Origin: Siphonodentalium dalli
Lineage: Eukaryota > Mollusca > Scaphopoda > Gadilida > Siphonodentaliidae
Direction: 5' to 3'
Assembly: GCA_032622095.1 (NCBI GenBank)
Contig: CP136061.1
Location: 61,441,627-61,505,626 of the forward strand
DNA length: 64,000 nucleotides
Below are positions 1-12,324 of the stretch, piece after piece. The position numbers and the translations under genes were made by a program. The notes beneath the pieces are model-generated. The model had not been told where the DNA came from, made no database searches, and saw only the letters and a program-made list of their open reading frames with translations. Within the stretch, counting starts at the first letter, position 1. Each line of letters starts with the position of its first letter.

Positions 1-204
1 ATTCATACTCTAAACGACCATATACACATCACCATCACAATTCAGCCTCTCGCTGTATACTCATAAACCAAACTCGTGATCATACAATCACTCATTGTAT
101 ACCAATTCACCTCACCATTAATTTTGCCACATGGCACTCCCTATATACATATTGGCCACATCATGGCCATTTAGCCACTCAAGATATACAGGGGCTCGCG
201 TCTT

Positions 205-690
205 GCAGGTAATGAGTCGAAACATAATGTGACATTTGCTTAGTATGGCACATAGTCAGCGATCTGTAACTGATGAGGATCTTATCCAAACATCTTTTCA
301 ACTCATTGGAAGTAATTTCCAAAAATGTCTAAACTCTACTTTTGGCATAAAATAAAATCCTGTTTTTGTGTGGGGGACATTCTAAAACTATTTCAAAATT
401 CCATTAAACCGCTCCAAGACACAGCTTCAACCTCAACATTCATGTCATTAGAACGGGGATCAATTTGTCTGCGAGAAATTGGGACCTTGGTCATCATATA
501 TTTAGCCTCGAATATTCTGTAATATGCCTAGCAGACATATTCCCTTTTTTGACATCCATACATGTATGGATCACCTTCATTGCGTGTGGAAAGTATATGA
601 TGGATAGGATGTAGCCTATTCTTTCTTTCACTATACTTATGTTGACAAACTGAAAGCTCTTATGGTCCATCAGCCAGTGCTCCATTCTAA
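205..690. other. Unassigned insert within the minisatellite
   Basis: This 485-bp stretch interrupts the minisatellite and does not share its repeat unit. No convincing coding frame, RNA gene or terminal inverted repeat was seen. Its right edge abuts a fragment that resembles the 3' end of the LINE at 2.7-7.5 kb, so the stretch could have arrived with that insertion. This is inference only. Confidence 0.4.
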
Positions 691-755
691 CTTGTTATTG
701 TCATTCCGGGGGGCTAGGTGTGATTTTCGTTTCCCCGAACAGATGTGCCACCTTT
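691..755 (-). mobile_element. Short 3'-end fragment of a LINE
   Basis: About 60 bp (TAACTTGTTATTGTCATTCC, then GGGGGGCTAGGTGTGATTTT) matches 2735-2805, which lies just beyond the coding part of the minus-strand LINE at 3.2-7.5 kb. The simplest reading is a severely 5'-truncated copy of the same LINE family, with its 3' end at about 691. No clear target-site duplication was found. Confidence 0.45.
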
Positions 756-1229
756 TCAGTCACCCACTTACATGTATTTGTTAGCCTATACTTACCTGTA
801 TTGGTTGGTTGTCTGTATTTGGTTAACCCGTTACCATAGAGTCACTCCAGGTGTATATATACCTCATCAATTACCATACATTCCTTTGAGATATACCTCT
901 ACCATGCACACAAGGCCGTCGTACACTTCAGACTTGCAAATACAGTTCAACCATGACAATTCAGCCACTCGCTGTATTCTTACACACCCATACGTGATCA
1001 TTCAGCTATTCACTGTATACCGGTACACACAAATGACAATACAGCCACAACATATAAACATATACAAGTCCGCCAATGACCATCAAACTTTACTCCAGGT
1101 ATGCATATAAACTTCAACAACATTGACCGTGCAGTCATTCCACGTACACGTATACACATTGCCCATAACCATACAGAAACTCCCTATTTATCCATACACC
1201 CCATCTTAAGTTGATCAATGTTAATTTTA

Positions 1230-2520
1230 ATGGGCCAGATTAGCCACATACTATGATCCATCTCAGTTCCGTTTCATCGTGCTGCCAATTTCAGTTCAAA
1301 AAACAAGGACAGAATCCCAAAATCCATACCCTTAAAATGAACTGTTCATGCATCTTAAGGTACTGGGACAACCAGCATAGAACATTTAGTTGACTAAGTA
1401 GCATGTTTAATAAGCAAGTGAGTCGCAATCAACTACCTTTTCGGAACAGCAGAGAATAATGTTCGGAATATATGTGACAAATCAACATTTTACCAAATTA
1501 GGTTGCCATTTTGCAAGCCATCTTGAGCAATAGTGTATAAAACACCTCAGTGTGACACAGTTAGCACATATCAAGACAATAAACACCTTTGATACCAAAG
1601 AAAGTTCCATTTTACTTTTAAAAAATGGTCCAAACCTGAACAGTGATTTTTTGCCGATTTTGATGTCAAGTTTGTGACATAAAATCTGATTAATTCTGGT
1701 TATTTCAGTGATTAAAATAGTAAAAATTAACCAATAGAACCAGAAATGTCAGTATTCAATGTATATGCGACAGAATAGTCAATTTTGAGCGTCAACCACA
1801 ACTTGTAAGCAGTTGCATGGTATGCTGGGACAATATTGACCATGTTTCATATATTGGTCGCCATTTTGGCAGCCATTTTGAGCCAAAGTGACATTTTCTG
1901 TATAATTGAGTTGGAATATCCATAAAAATAGAAAGCATCACTTACATTGCGCAGTTCATCCAATTTCTTGATGAAATATGACTAGAATCCCAATGGTGAT
2001 ATTTTGTGATATGTTATACTGCGTTCTGTAAAATATAATTTTTGAGTGATCGGAAGGGGTTGGGACCCCGTGAATGGCATATTTCATTGCTTCAAGTGTC
2101 AGTTAACATGCTAAATACAAAATAAAGTCACAATTCTCAACCAATTCCAAACAGCAGAAACTTATCTTAAAGATACTAGTAAAAAACGTTAAAAAAATCA
2201 CTTTCGGTCGCCATTTTGGCTGCCATCTTGGACGAGGAGTTCCAATTTTGGCACAGAAATGTGGCGTTATGTCTTAGATTCACAAAAAATGTATACATAT
2301 GTATATATATGACAAGACTTTCTCACTATAATTGCATCAAACTAACTTAACGGAAATGGCAGCCATCTTGGACGCCATCTTGAATTACAAAAAATGCTCA
2401 AAGCGGATTTTAGCGGATTTTGGATATGTCATAGAGGATATAATCTTCTTCAAAATGATATACATATCAACTTAGTCCAAATTTCTTCAAGGTCAAACCT
2501 TTTATCGACCAGACTACTGT
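1230..2520. repeat. Diverged arm of foldback family A
   Basis: This region is collinear with 59690-60840, the right arm of the complete family A element. Shared landmarks in order are TGGGCCAGATTAGCCACATA, a run near 1480-1560 resembling 59940-60060, GATCGGAAGGGGTTGGGACC at about 2050, and paired CGCCATTTTGG and GCCATCTTGG words at about 2206-2230 and 2358-2384. The outer end present at 60840-61525 in the complete copy (a tandem block ending in CTCCCTAACTA) is absent, so this copy is truncated or recombined at about 2520. No gene is seen. Confidence 0.8.
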
Positions 2521-3165
2521 CATACACGGTATGGTGTTGAGCGAACTTGAGGAATTGTTACTGACATCTCGCCAGTGGCAAGATCCATTGACACAGAGGG
2601 GGCCGCGCCGCCAACACAATGCATATGAAATAACTTGAGTTCACAATCGAGGGCGTTGCGGGCCGTGAATACTCACATTCCATCTCCACGGCTCGACCAC
2701 CCCAGAGCGACGACAGACAGTGGTGTCAACCATCTAACTTATTATTGTCATTCAAGGGGGCTATAGGTGTGATTTTTTTCCTTTCGCTGACCCTTTCAGA
2801 TGTGTCTATGGAGAAGAGTATTTACAAGTTATTTACAATGTTGCCGCGTTGTGTACAATGGTAAAAATATAGTTCAGGTTCAGTATATTTTGTGAGAGTT
2901 CGGACTCACGTTAAAGGTTCGAGTGTCACATCAACTAGGAAACATTGTGTGTAGTTTGGCCTTTGATGACAGAACAAGTTGCAAGAAGAAATGATGATGA
3001 GTGGAGTAATATGTCGTCCGCACACTCCGTTAGATGCTGGGGAGGTGCAGAAACCTTCCCTCCGAGTAAGAATGCAGATAGTGATTTATCGTCCAAGGAG
3101 TCGTGCATGAAAAGGAATATTCCAATACCAAAGTGATTTATAATGAATTCTCAGTAGCTATTTCA

Positions 3166-6100
3166 GAGAGAAAGTATGATTTCTGATGGACAATATCGTA
3201 CAGCATGGAGGATTTCGTTGTTATACTGGCAGTCACAAGCATTGCATCTCAGATTATTCATGTATGTTGTCTTGTTGAGTAATAGGCCAAGGTTTCGTAG
3301 TTGTGCTGAACGGTCGGGATGTTACTTCAGGAGTTTCCATATCGTCCAGTTAGTAGTGGGGTCTGTGTGGACCAATCGGAAAGTGTTAAGGGATTGGTTG
3401 CTGTCAACAGATAACGACCAGGCAGTCGAGTATTGATCCGAAACAGCTTTCTTGTAAATACTTTTCCATGCTGCTTCTGATGGAAATTGACCAGTATTGG
3501 TGAATGTGTCGAGGAAGTCGTATAGTTTATACGCTTGGAGGATATGAACTATATCGGTCACGAATCCAGTTGTCCGTCGATCAAACAGAGTGTACTGGTA
3601 AAACCGTTGAAGAAATATCTTTAAAGGCACCTGGTGTGTTTGCGGCAGATGTATCAGGTGTCCAAGGAAATTCATCTTCTTCATGTGAATTTCACATTCG
3701 AAAGGGAGGAGTCCCAACAAGCTAAGAGTAATGTCCGTTGGTGTGCGTTCCGGGAGAGTTTCTATGTGCTTCACACAACAGCGGAGTGCTCGTTCTAGAC
3801 AGTGCTTTGTCGAGCGGGTGTCGGTTGTCATCAGCTCGCTCCCGTAGAGCGCCTTGGGTAGAACAACTGACTTCAGCATAGACCCCATTGTTATGGGAGA
3901 GCATGATTTAAGATGTCTGTTTCCAACTAGGGCGAAATAACTTTTTCTCAGTTTCTGTGTTAGATCAGTAGCTCTGCTATATTCATTTTTGAATTTGTTG
4001 TGTGAGACTCGATCCTAGATGCAAGGAGGAAGACTTTTCTGACAATTGCTGATCGCCCAAGAACCATTGTCTATCACGGAATACATCCTGCCTTGTCGTC
4101 TTATTAAACACAATGACTACGCTTTTTGTGTCAGAGAAATTAAACCGCCACACGCGGCTATAATGAAAACACAGTTTAAGGAGACTGTCCATTCCAGCTT
4201 TCGACAGTGAAAGAAGACCAATGTCGTCTGCTGCCATCGGAGCTGTGCAAGATACAGATCCCATGGAGAAACCATTCTTCGACGAATTCAAGTCTTTTAA
4301 TAAGTCATTTATGAAGGCCAGATAGAAGAACGGGGAACAGACCGCCCCCTGTCTTGTTCCCTGTTTAATCGTCAGTATGTCGGAGAGTTCTTGGTTATAC
4401 AGAACACGACTCGTGCAGCCAGCGTGCATATTGGCGATTATCCGCAGTATTTTACCACAAAACCCCAAATGGTACAGTTTCACTAGTAGTCCTTCGTGCC
4501 AGACACGATCGAATGCTTTTGCTGAGTCCAGAAAACATACATATGCACGAGAGTTAAGATCACCAGTGTAGTGTATGAATTCCTGAACAAGAAATGTAGA
4601 CATTGTGCAGCTAACCCCTCACTGGAATCCATGCTGCATTTCGTGCGGAAACTTTGCGACACCACTATCATTAAAAAATCTAGTGAGGAGTATATGTTCA
4701 AATGCTTTATATATTACAGGTAATAAAGTTATCGCTCTGTAGCTATCCGGCAGTTGCTTCGGCTTGGGGTCACCTGTGTATATTGGCACGATGATTCCAG
4801 TTTTTAGCGAATGTGGTATCCACTCCAATCTAATAATTCCGTTGAAAAGACAACACATGGCGTTCGCAAGCGACCCACTTCCATGAATGAGATGTTCGTT
4901 CCTGATTTGGTCAAGTCCACCTGACTTGTTGCGCTTCAGTCGCCGTATAACTGATGTTACCTCCATATCAGTAATTGGTTCGCAGAACACATCGGAATCA
5001 AATTCTGGATGAGACTCATCGAGTAGTGAGTTAAGCTGCATGCATATGGCTTCCTCGAATCCTTGATCAGAATGGGCAGCGGGTGTGTATAGATTTTGAA
5101 AATATGCTCTCCAAGCTTCTAGTATTTCACGATGATCTCTCAGTGGTCTACCATCGAAATCCATGACGGAACCGAAACTGTCAGTATTTGGATTAGCACC
5201 ATGTGCTCTCAGCATTTTCCAGAATTGTTTTTGGTCCCTGACGGCACATGACTCAAGAGATTCACATTTTCGCTGTTCTTCTGAACGAGCAGCAGAACGC
5301 ACTAACCTTCTGAACAGACGTTTAGATGCTTTGTATTGGACGTATGATTGGGCACAATATGAGTGAGGCCGACCATCCGCTATCCACGTTACACGTTTCT
5401 GTCGAACATCGGCGTGACACGACCGTAGTTCATTGTTCCAGAAGGATTTTCGCGATATATGCCGTCTCATCGATGGAGAGGCGATCGATGAGACGTGCAG
5501 TATTGTTTGAACAATGTGTGAGTACAGTTTGTCCAAATCGTCCCGTGTCGCAAGAGTGTGACACATGATGTTGGGAAGAAGTTCGTCTAGAGAGGTACTA
5601 TACAAATCGGTGTCCATCCTATCCCAGTTGAAAGTTAACCTCGTGAACGGAACTGGTTCACTATACACTGGTAAGCGGGAATCTCAAAACTGCAGCACAC
5701 TGGCAAGTGATTAGACGTATTCAGTTCATGGTCGTCAAGTATACCACTGTTGACAATTAAATCCGCCATCGTATTCGGCACAAGGATATGGTCTATTCGC
5801 GAAGGTGATGCTATGATACAGAATGGATAGTATGTGAATGAGGGACCAGTGCATGATTCCAGGCAGGTAACCGAAAAGACTTGCGTCCGAGTTAACATGT
5901 CATTTATGAGTCGCAGTCTACCATCATGGCCAGCCGGAACACGCTCATCTGCGGTGCGAATCAAATGGGCGTTTATGTCGCCCATAACAATCACTGGGCC
6001 TTCTGGTGAGTATTTGTCTATCAGATCTTTCACAGAATAAAGACATTCTGCAAAATGATCATCGCTGTGTGAAGTGCTCGGGAGGTATACCTGGCAGACA

Positions 6101-6450
6101 CTGATATATTCTGATGATCTCACTTTCAGTTGTAAACCAATAATCCTCTCTGAGTCGGTATCCAGAACAACACATCGTTTAGAAAGTTATTTCTTGATCA
6201 AGATAGCCACACCGTCGCGAGTGAAACTGCCGCCTGTCCTCGTGGTAATTGTTCGCCCGTGCTTGGCTAAGCAGCAGTACGAGTCGTGAAACATCTGTAG
6301 AAAGTTTATGTTATCACTATTAAGCCAATGTTCTGATATACCAACTAAGTCATATAATTGTCCTCTTTGTAGGAAGGAAAGATAGTCTGAAGTAGAGACA
6401 ACACCACTAGCATTCCACGAGGCTATGTTAATTGTTAGTTTATCCATCAT
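3166..6450 (-). pseudogene. LINE-1 ORF2: endonuclease-reverse transcriptase, broken
   Basis: The frame starts at 6450 with an APE-type endonuclease (INIASWNASG, then GISEHWLNSD). An in-frame TAA at about 6184 interrupts it. It continues with the endonuclease core (VIVMGDINAHL, PSRIDHILVP, SNHLPV) down to a frameshift near 5650-5690. Reverse transcriptase follows: SGGLDQIRNEHL, DSYRAITLLPVIYKAFE, an in-frame TGA at about 4617, FLDSAKAFDRVWHEGL, KQGTRQGAVCSPFFY and MAADDIGLLS. A frameshift near 3975 precedes the thumb region (LPKALYGSEL). A stop at about 3320 precedes an in-frame CCHC-like knuckle (CNACDCQYN, then HAVRYC) that ends at 3166. The usual Tyr of the YADD catalytic box is Ala. With at least three stops and two frameshifts, no active enzyme can be made. 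Confidence 0.9.
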
Positions 6451-7525
6451 AACTACGCTTGGGGGGTTCGTTCTTCCAGAGTCTGAAGTTCACACCGTTG
6501 GGCCAGAAGCTGTCACTGTGAATCGTACCTAGATCACTAGCGTGGATGTGCACTCTGGCAGACTGCGTTCCTCTACGCGAACTCGAAATTAGTCGCACAA
6601 ATGTTGGCGATACACCTTTGCCTTCTAGAAACGCCCAAATATGTTCGTCTCTGGTTTTCAGGGAAATTCCACTCACGAAAAGTTTACGTGTTCGTTTACG
6701 AGCGTATGCAACTCCGGCAAAACCGACATGTTCGTCATTTTCGCCGTCATTATCATCATACTGGTTGAGATGTCCATTTGGCCTACGATGATTTTGATCC
6801 GTACGAGGAGCACCCGTCGAGTTAGGCGAATAGGCAGTTACACTGTTGATACCACTTTCAGATGTTGCAGCTACCTGTATGTGCGATCTACTGGTCGGTT
6901 GGCGCGTCTCCATGGAAATTCTGGTATTGTTCTGATGGTCCGCATGTTGTATCTAGCCTGTAGAATTGTCTGAGTTACTATGTACATCTATTGGTGACTC
7001 TGGAGGCCATTGATTAGTAGCCGCGCTTGGTTTCAATTTAGGTGGCAACGGCGTGGAAGACGGAGGAATTTGTTGATTAATTTCAGGCGTAACAGACAGC
7101 GATACATGGATGCTTGGATCGATTGGTTGAACTCGAGTCGGCGGAGGCGTTTGTGGAGGCAGATACTTTTGGACAGTTCCACACATATCGTTGAATTTTT
7201 CGGTAACATCTTCAGCAAAGAATTCAAACATTGTGCTGAATTTCCGTTCTATACTATCTATTACATCGTCCGAGGATTTGAGTGACTCTTTCAATTCCTT
7301 CTTCATTCCGTTCAATTTGCCCTTAAGAGTCTCATTTCTAACAAACATTTTATCGAGATCTTTCTCCTTCTCTACGAACAATTTATTGAAGAATTCGTGG
7401 CTTTCAATGTTTACTTTCATGTCGTCTTCGACCAGCTTGATACGATTCTTGAGACTCACAACACCTGTGCACTTATCGTCATTCATGCGTGTAATTGTGT
7501 GATCAAGTGTGGTGCACCTGGCCAC
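6440..7525 (-). pseudogene. LINE-1 ORF1 protein (coiled coil plus RRM-like half), one in-frame stop
   Basis: ORF1 proteins of LINEs bind element RNA and act as chaperones in the retrotransposition particle. The N-terminal part (7525-6953, 190 codons) is rich in Lys and Glu with heptad-like spacing (residues about 20-110), consistent with a coiled coil. A Pro-rich segment with PPQTPPP and PPSSTPLPPK follows. After one TAG stop at about 6950 the frame reopens without a shift and reaches a C-terminal part with RTRKLFVSGIS and HIWAFLEGKGV. This resembles the RRM-like or compact globular domain of CR1/L2-type ORF1 proteins. ORF1 ends at 6440 and overlaps the ORF2 start by 11 bp within an ATGATGGATAA context. 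The family assignment is by motif style, not by search. Confidence 0.7.
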
Positions 7526-7617
7526 ACTTACTTTACCGAGAATGGTTCACCTATAAAATAACAATAACAATATAAATCCATTGCATATGCCAACACATTG
7601 GAAAATTATTGCAAAAG

Positions 7618-9670
7618 TCCAGATTCAGATTCAGATTCATTTTAATTCTTCGACCAAATCATGGTTTTAAGAATATAAATATGCATAAACATAGATTAAA
7701 CACATAACATATCATTGCTCGCAACCCCAGACGATCAGGATGAGATAATAATTACACAGATCATATAATAATTAACACAAGATAATAATTACACAGGAGA
7801 GCAATTAGCTCTTTCATTGATGTGGCAAATAAATTTACACAAGTTTCGGATTATATTTGGTTTTCTATTTGAAAGAAGAATGGTAAGTTTTCTCTGATTA
7901 TGGAAGTTCCAATAAGATTTCTTGATGTACCCTTTTATGTTAAGGGCTAGTTCTGGACATTCAAGTAATACGTGGTATTCATCGCCAATAGCATTCATTT
8001 CACAAAACGTGCATCTGCGCTCAGACTGTGGAGTTTTATTCCATCGCCCGGTCTCTATTGGCAAATAATGGTTCGCCGTTCTAAATCGAATTAGAGTTAT
8101 TATATCTTTGTTAGAGGCATGTGAAATAAATTCTTCCCTTCGAAACGTTGACTTCAGAATCCTATATGTTTTTCCTTTCCCTGAGTTACTCATAGCGGAA
8201 TGCCAGTTTTGGACAAATTGATCACTAGAATTTCGTCTATAATTATTCAACAATTTATTTTTGTCAATACCGCGTTGTTGTATATGCCATATAAATGTCA
8301 TACCCGCGTCATCAATGTGCTTTTTGACTGCACTTACCCATGATGATTTTATCGGCGATTCTTCGTATAACGAAAGGGCTAGCTTATAAATGTTGCTACA
8401 TAATGAACTCCCGATTCCATGCACTAGTCGTGTCCAATATGTGATCGCTCTTGCCTTAATTTCCAATGTCAATGGGTATCGACCCAGTTCGCCATAAACC
8501 ATGTAACTTAGTGTGGTGAGCTTCATGTGTAGAAGGAGTTTACAAAACTTAAGTTGTACACCTTCAATAATTGAGTTATCTCCTATACCCCATAGTTCAC
8601 AACCGTATAACAAGATAGGCACAACTAAGGTGTCAAATAATTTGAGTTGAGTTTCTATGGACAGCTTATGCGTTCTTCCAATTTGTATCGCATCATACAT
8701 AGCTTTTCGGGCTTTGGTCACTATGTATGTTCTAGTCGCAGCAAACGAGCCAGAACGGCTAAATATAACGCCTAGGTAATTAAAAGTTTTAATTTAACTA
8801 TCTCAATTTCTTTACCATTGAATCTGAACGATAAATGTTTCGGCTGCCTACCTTTCGAAAAACATATTATTTTTGATTTCGGTATATTAACTCTCATAGC
8901 CCAATTTGTACAGTAATCTTCAAAATAGTTAAGTTGTGTTTGTAGGTCATCAGCCGAATCAGAGAAGAGTACTGTGTCATCTGCGTATAAAAGGACAAAT
9001 AGTTTCAAACATCTATCAAGTCTATCTTCACATTCTCGAGATATAGATTCCACCCCTCTAATGTCAGTGCTTGCTAAAAAGTTCGTGAGGTCATTCACAT
9101 AAAGACAAAAAAGAAAAGGTGAGACATTGTCTCCCTGTTTTAAACCAATATTGGAAGGGAATGACTCCGATGTTTGACCATTATGCATTACTCTAGATTT
9201 TATATCCGTGTACATATCTTTAGATTTTATATCCGTGTACATATCTTTCATTTTCCCGGATATACTATTTAGCAGTAATTTATGCCACAAATAATTTCTA
9301 TTGATCGTATCAAAACCCTTTTCAAAGTCTATAAATGCACAGAACATCTTACGTTTTTTCAGCCTGCAGAGTTCGGTAAGAATAGAAATGAGAAATATAT
9401 TATCAACAGTAGAGTAGTCCTTCCTGAATCCACATTGGTTGTCATGTTGCAATCCAAATGTGTCAGAATATATGCTAAGTCGGTTACCAAGGACAGATGA
9501 GAATAATTTACTAAAACAACTTGTTATTGTTATGCCCCTATAATTTGACGGGTCATCATTGGTACCTTTGTTTTTGTAAATTGGTATTATATTACCAATA
9601 CGCCAAGAGTCTGGTATTACACCACAATCAAAAATACAATTGAAAAAATCAGTAATAACTGGTAAAATAA
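7618..9670 (-). mobile_element. LINE-2: 5'-truncated non-LTR retrotransposon
   Basis: A second LINE on the minus strand keeps only the reverse transcriptase and the C-terminal region. Its 3' end lies at about 7618, where the minus strand reads GAATCTGAATCTGAATCT, a short tandem tail typical of several CR1/L2/RTE-like LINEs instead of poly(A). The 5' end is truncated within the reverse transcriptase at about 9670. It sits about 90 bp upstream of LINE-1 in the same orientation. Its sequence differs clearly from LINE-1, so it is a different family. Confidence 0.85.
7789..9662 (-). pseudogene. LINE-2 reverse transcriptase and C-terminal domain, one frameshift
   Basis: The open frame begins inside the reverse transcriptase (GVIPDSWRIGNIIPIYKNKG, then DDPSNYRGITI at about 9655-9540). 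It continues through NQCGFRKDYSTVDNI, CAFIDFEKGFDTI, GLKQGDNVSPFLFCLYVNDL and an intact LLYADDTVLFSDS catalytic box. A single frameshift near 8785, at the start of the FNYLGVIFS motif, moves to the second frame (8721-7789). That frame carries YGCELWGIGD and a C-terminal knuckle (RRCTFCEMNAIGDEYHVLLE, then CPEL). A 27-bp direct duplication at about 9194-9247 repeats KDMYTDIKS twice in frame. No endonuclease or ORF1 is present because of the 5' truncation. Only one frameshift is evident, so it looks younger than LINE-1. Confidence 0.9.
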
Positions 9671-10194
9671 TTACTTCAGATGCTCCAAAAGAATTTTACT
9701 GATTTTCCTAGGTAGGACCGTAGCCAGTCGACATAAATTTCGACTCAGTATATCATATAAATTACGGAGATGTTTACGTCGACTGGACCATAGCCTATCA
9801 AAAGTTGATACCGTCGAACCGTAGCGTTTGATTTGAGCGAACCATAGCATACACGTGCTTCTTAAAATACACACTGAATTGTGATATATGTGCAACTGAT
9901 CCGGTTATTGTGTGCCACCATAACGCTCGATAATAAAATTCGATGAATGAAAGTTTTCCGATCGTGAATTAGGTATTTTTCTATATTCGTGGTGACATTT
10001 ACATTTAATTTCTTGGCACTCACAGCGAACCAGTCATCGACCGATTTGTGATATTAAAGCTGCTTTTTTTTATTACGCCACCATGTGGTGTTTCTAGTGT
10101 GGCTGTTTTTCATATGCAGTGGTAGTCTCCAATTCTGTGGTCGAGTGGGCGAAGTTTTTTTTTTGTACCTTACTCAAATCGTACCGATAGAATC
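9671..10194. other. Non-coding stretch, nothing recognised
   Basis: Short inverted words (TAGCCAGTCGAC and GTCGACTGGACC around 9720-9790) and homopolymer runs are the only structure seen. No credible exon or RNA gene was found. Confidence 0.4.
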
Positions 10195-11645
10195 ACGTAG
10201 ATGCTGAAATTGTAAAGTTAACGCCACCGGTGTATAATATGTTTTTGAAAATATGACTCAATCGTATCGATAGTCAGGACAGGCTGAAATTGTAATCTTA
10301 AAGTCACCGGTGTAATAATATGTTGTTGAAAATATAAATAATCTGATAGCCTGAAAATAATATATAACCCACTGGGAGCCCCCTGGTATATTGAGGTGAA
10401 TTATGGGTAAGCCCCCTGGTGTAGTGAGGTGAATTATGGGTAATATTATGCCTGTTCTATTGTGATAACCGCCATCTTTTATCTTCTGGAATTATCGGCG
10501 TGTTTTATGAAAATGTCACCAAGATTTCTCCACTCGATTCTTTTAAAATGCACCCTAATCGGTCAAATTCTTTTGATAATTCTATCTAAATACATCTTAG
10601 CTACTATTCGGATCTGCATTCCCGGTCGAAAAAGTTTTAGTTTGACCAAAACGGTTATTGACAAAAGTTTGTTTATAAAATAGCGTACTCGATAAACCCG
10701 TAGTACGGCCGAACATGCTGTAAATTTGTTTCGAAAACAAATTCAATTTCTTCCATCTAAAACATAATTACGCGCTGGACTCTGTCATTTTAAGAATATA
10801 TTAGTATTACACACAGACACACGAATTCTCAACTCAAAATTTTGAAAAATGACAGTTTTATCGACATAAATCGATTTTAATTGCAAATCCCATGTTAAAT
10901 TTGATCATGGAAATAAATTCATTTCTTCCACCTAAAACATAATTATGTGCTGTATCCTATCATTTTATGAATATATACGTATCCCACTCAGACACACCAA
11001 GTCTCAGCTTAAAATGTTGAAAAATAAGAGATTTATCAATATAAATCGATTTGTATGACAGATCCCATGTTAAATAAATTTTAGGGCCCTTCAAATGTTT
11101 TCTGAGCTGTTCCATATTGGGCACCAGAGTCCATATTTGACCGGTTCTAGATGATAATTGTGCAACAGTACAGTCGCGTTACTTTATACGTCAACATTGG
11201 TCATTATCACTCGAGAGATAGAGATAATTTTCGACCCCCCCCCCCAATTTTATATCATTGCTGCTTTAGTACAGTCGCGATGCATTACATGGCAACATCG
11301 CTCCACTAATTTATGTCAGTTCATCGGTACGAACCCCTTTTTCTCCGAGTCCATATAACCAACCCAACATCTTATCCCGGCCTAAATTATTATTTTTATT
11401 TTCATCGGTATAGTTGTGTTACATACATATTTTTATCATTTGATTCTAATATGTATTGTACCACTATAGAAGTCCATAAATGACTATTCTGGCACTATCT
11501 AGAGCTGACTAAGATTCTGACACCCCCCTATTTTATAACCTTGTTGCAACAGTAGAGTTGAGATGCATAATATGTCAACATTGGTCGTTATCGCTCTACA
11601 AATTTATATCGGTTCAACCCTTAGTTCCCTGTAATGCCCACCCCT
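10195..11645. repeat. Series of short local tandem duplications
   Basis: Several diverged two-copy duplications sit side by side. CACCGGTGTA with its flanks repeats at about 10229 and 10308. A 50-bp unit with GGTGAATTATGGGTAA repeats at about 10390 and 10430. A unit of about 180 bp (TTCTTCCATCTAAAACATAA) repeats at about 10748 and 10923. A unit with ACAGTCGCG and CAACATTGGTC or CAACATCGCTC words repeats at about 11167, 11270 and 11550. None contains a credible gene. Confidence 0.6.
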
Positions 11646-11925
11646 CCCTCAATTTATTTTTTCATTTGTATTATAGTCTCGTTACGTACACATTTTATCT
11701 CTTATAACTTTTGCATCAACGCGCCGAGTTCTGCTGCAGACAATACAAAACTGACAATATATTGAAATGTAAGCAGGCTTCAAACTCATATTATCCAAGA
11801 AAAACTCTGGCTACATCAGAAATTTGTGTATAAGGTGTACTCGCATTTGTTGCGTTAAAAACCAAAGGTCCCAAGTCAAGGTCCAAATCCCCAACAAACT
11901 GATGTGAGGTTTAACTCCATCTACA

Positions 11926-12324
11926 TACAGTAATGTCCAAAGTAATTGATCACTTAACCACAGCAGAATTATGGGTAATTTTTCAAGATTTTAAATCCTG
12001 AAAAATTACCCATAATTCTGCTGTGGTTAATTGGTCAATTACTTTAGGCATTACTGTAGCCCATATAAGGATGTGAGGTCTAATGATAACTCCATCCACA
12101 TACAGTAATGTCCAAAGTAATTGACCACTTAACCACAGCAGAATTATGGGTAATTTTTCCGGATTTTAAATCCTGAAAAATTACCCATAATTCTGCTGTG
12201 GTTAAGTGGTCAATTACTTTGGGCATTACTGTATCCCATATAAGGATGTGAGGTCTAATGATAACTCCATCTACATACAGTAATGTCCAAAGTAATTGAC
12301 CACTTAACGACAGCAGAATTATGG
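11926..12324. repeat. 175-bp tandem array of a palindromic MITE (2.3 copies)
   Basis: The 133-bp palindrome starts TACAGTAATGTCCAAAGTAA and ends TTACTTTAGGCATTACTGTA. It occurs at 11926-12058 and 12101-12233, with a truncated third copy from 12276. The period is exactly 175 bp, including a shared 42-bp spacer with GGATGTGAGGTCTAATG. Each palindrome folds on the central GATTTTAAATC. Terminal TA dinucleotides fit a Tc1/mariner-type MITE. An identical spacer in every unit means the array grew by tandem duplication and not by independent insertions. Confidence 0.85.

Larger units (their letters stand above)
1..1200. repeat. Degenerate minisatellite of foldback family A (interrupted)
   Basis: Imperfect units of about 41-46 bp run through 1-200 and 756-1200. 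The recurring words are GACCATACAGTCACTC, TGTATACATAT and CACCTCACCAT. The same units in the same orientation occur at 59000-59640, and in the opposite orientation at 57230-58920. They are followed at about 1230 by sequence matching the family A arm, as in the complete copy near 59650. The array is broken at 205-690 by unrelated sequence and at 691-755 by a LINE tail fragment. Open frames here come from the repeat and are not genes. Confidence 0.75.
2735..7540 (-). mobile_element. LINE-1: nearly full-length, inactivated non-LTR retrotransposon
   Basis: Reading the minus strand, the element has an ORF1 region (7525 to 6440), an overlapping ORF2 with endonuclease and reverse transcriptase (6450 to 3166), and a 3' untranslated tail of about 430 bp ending near 2735. 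The endpoint is suggested by a second copy of the same tail at 691-755. The two-ORF layout, APE-type endonuclease and C-terminal CCHC-like knuckle are those of the CR1, L2 and Jockey superclade. The exact clade is not determined. Several stops and at least two frameshifts make it non-functional. The 5' end is uncertain. Confidence 0.85.

Noticed and set aside
745-1110. 121-codon frame and similar frames at 57389-58630 and 59232-59725
   Set aside because: All lie within the family A minisatellite. Tyr/Thr/His- or Gly/Val-rich peptides simply follow the repeat.
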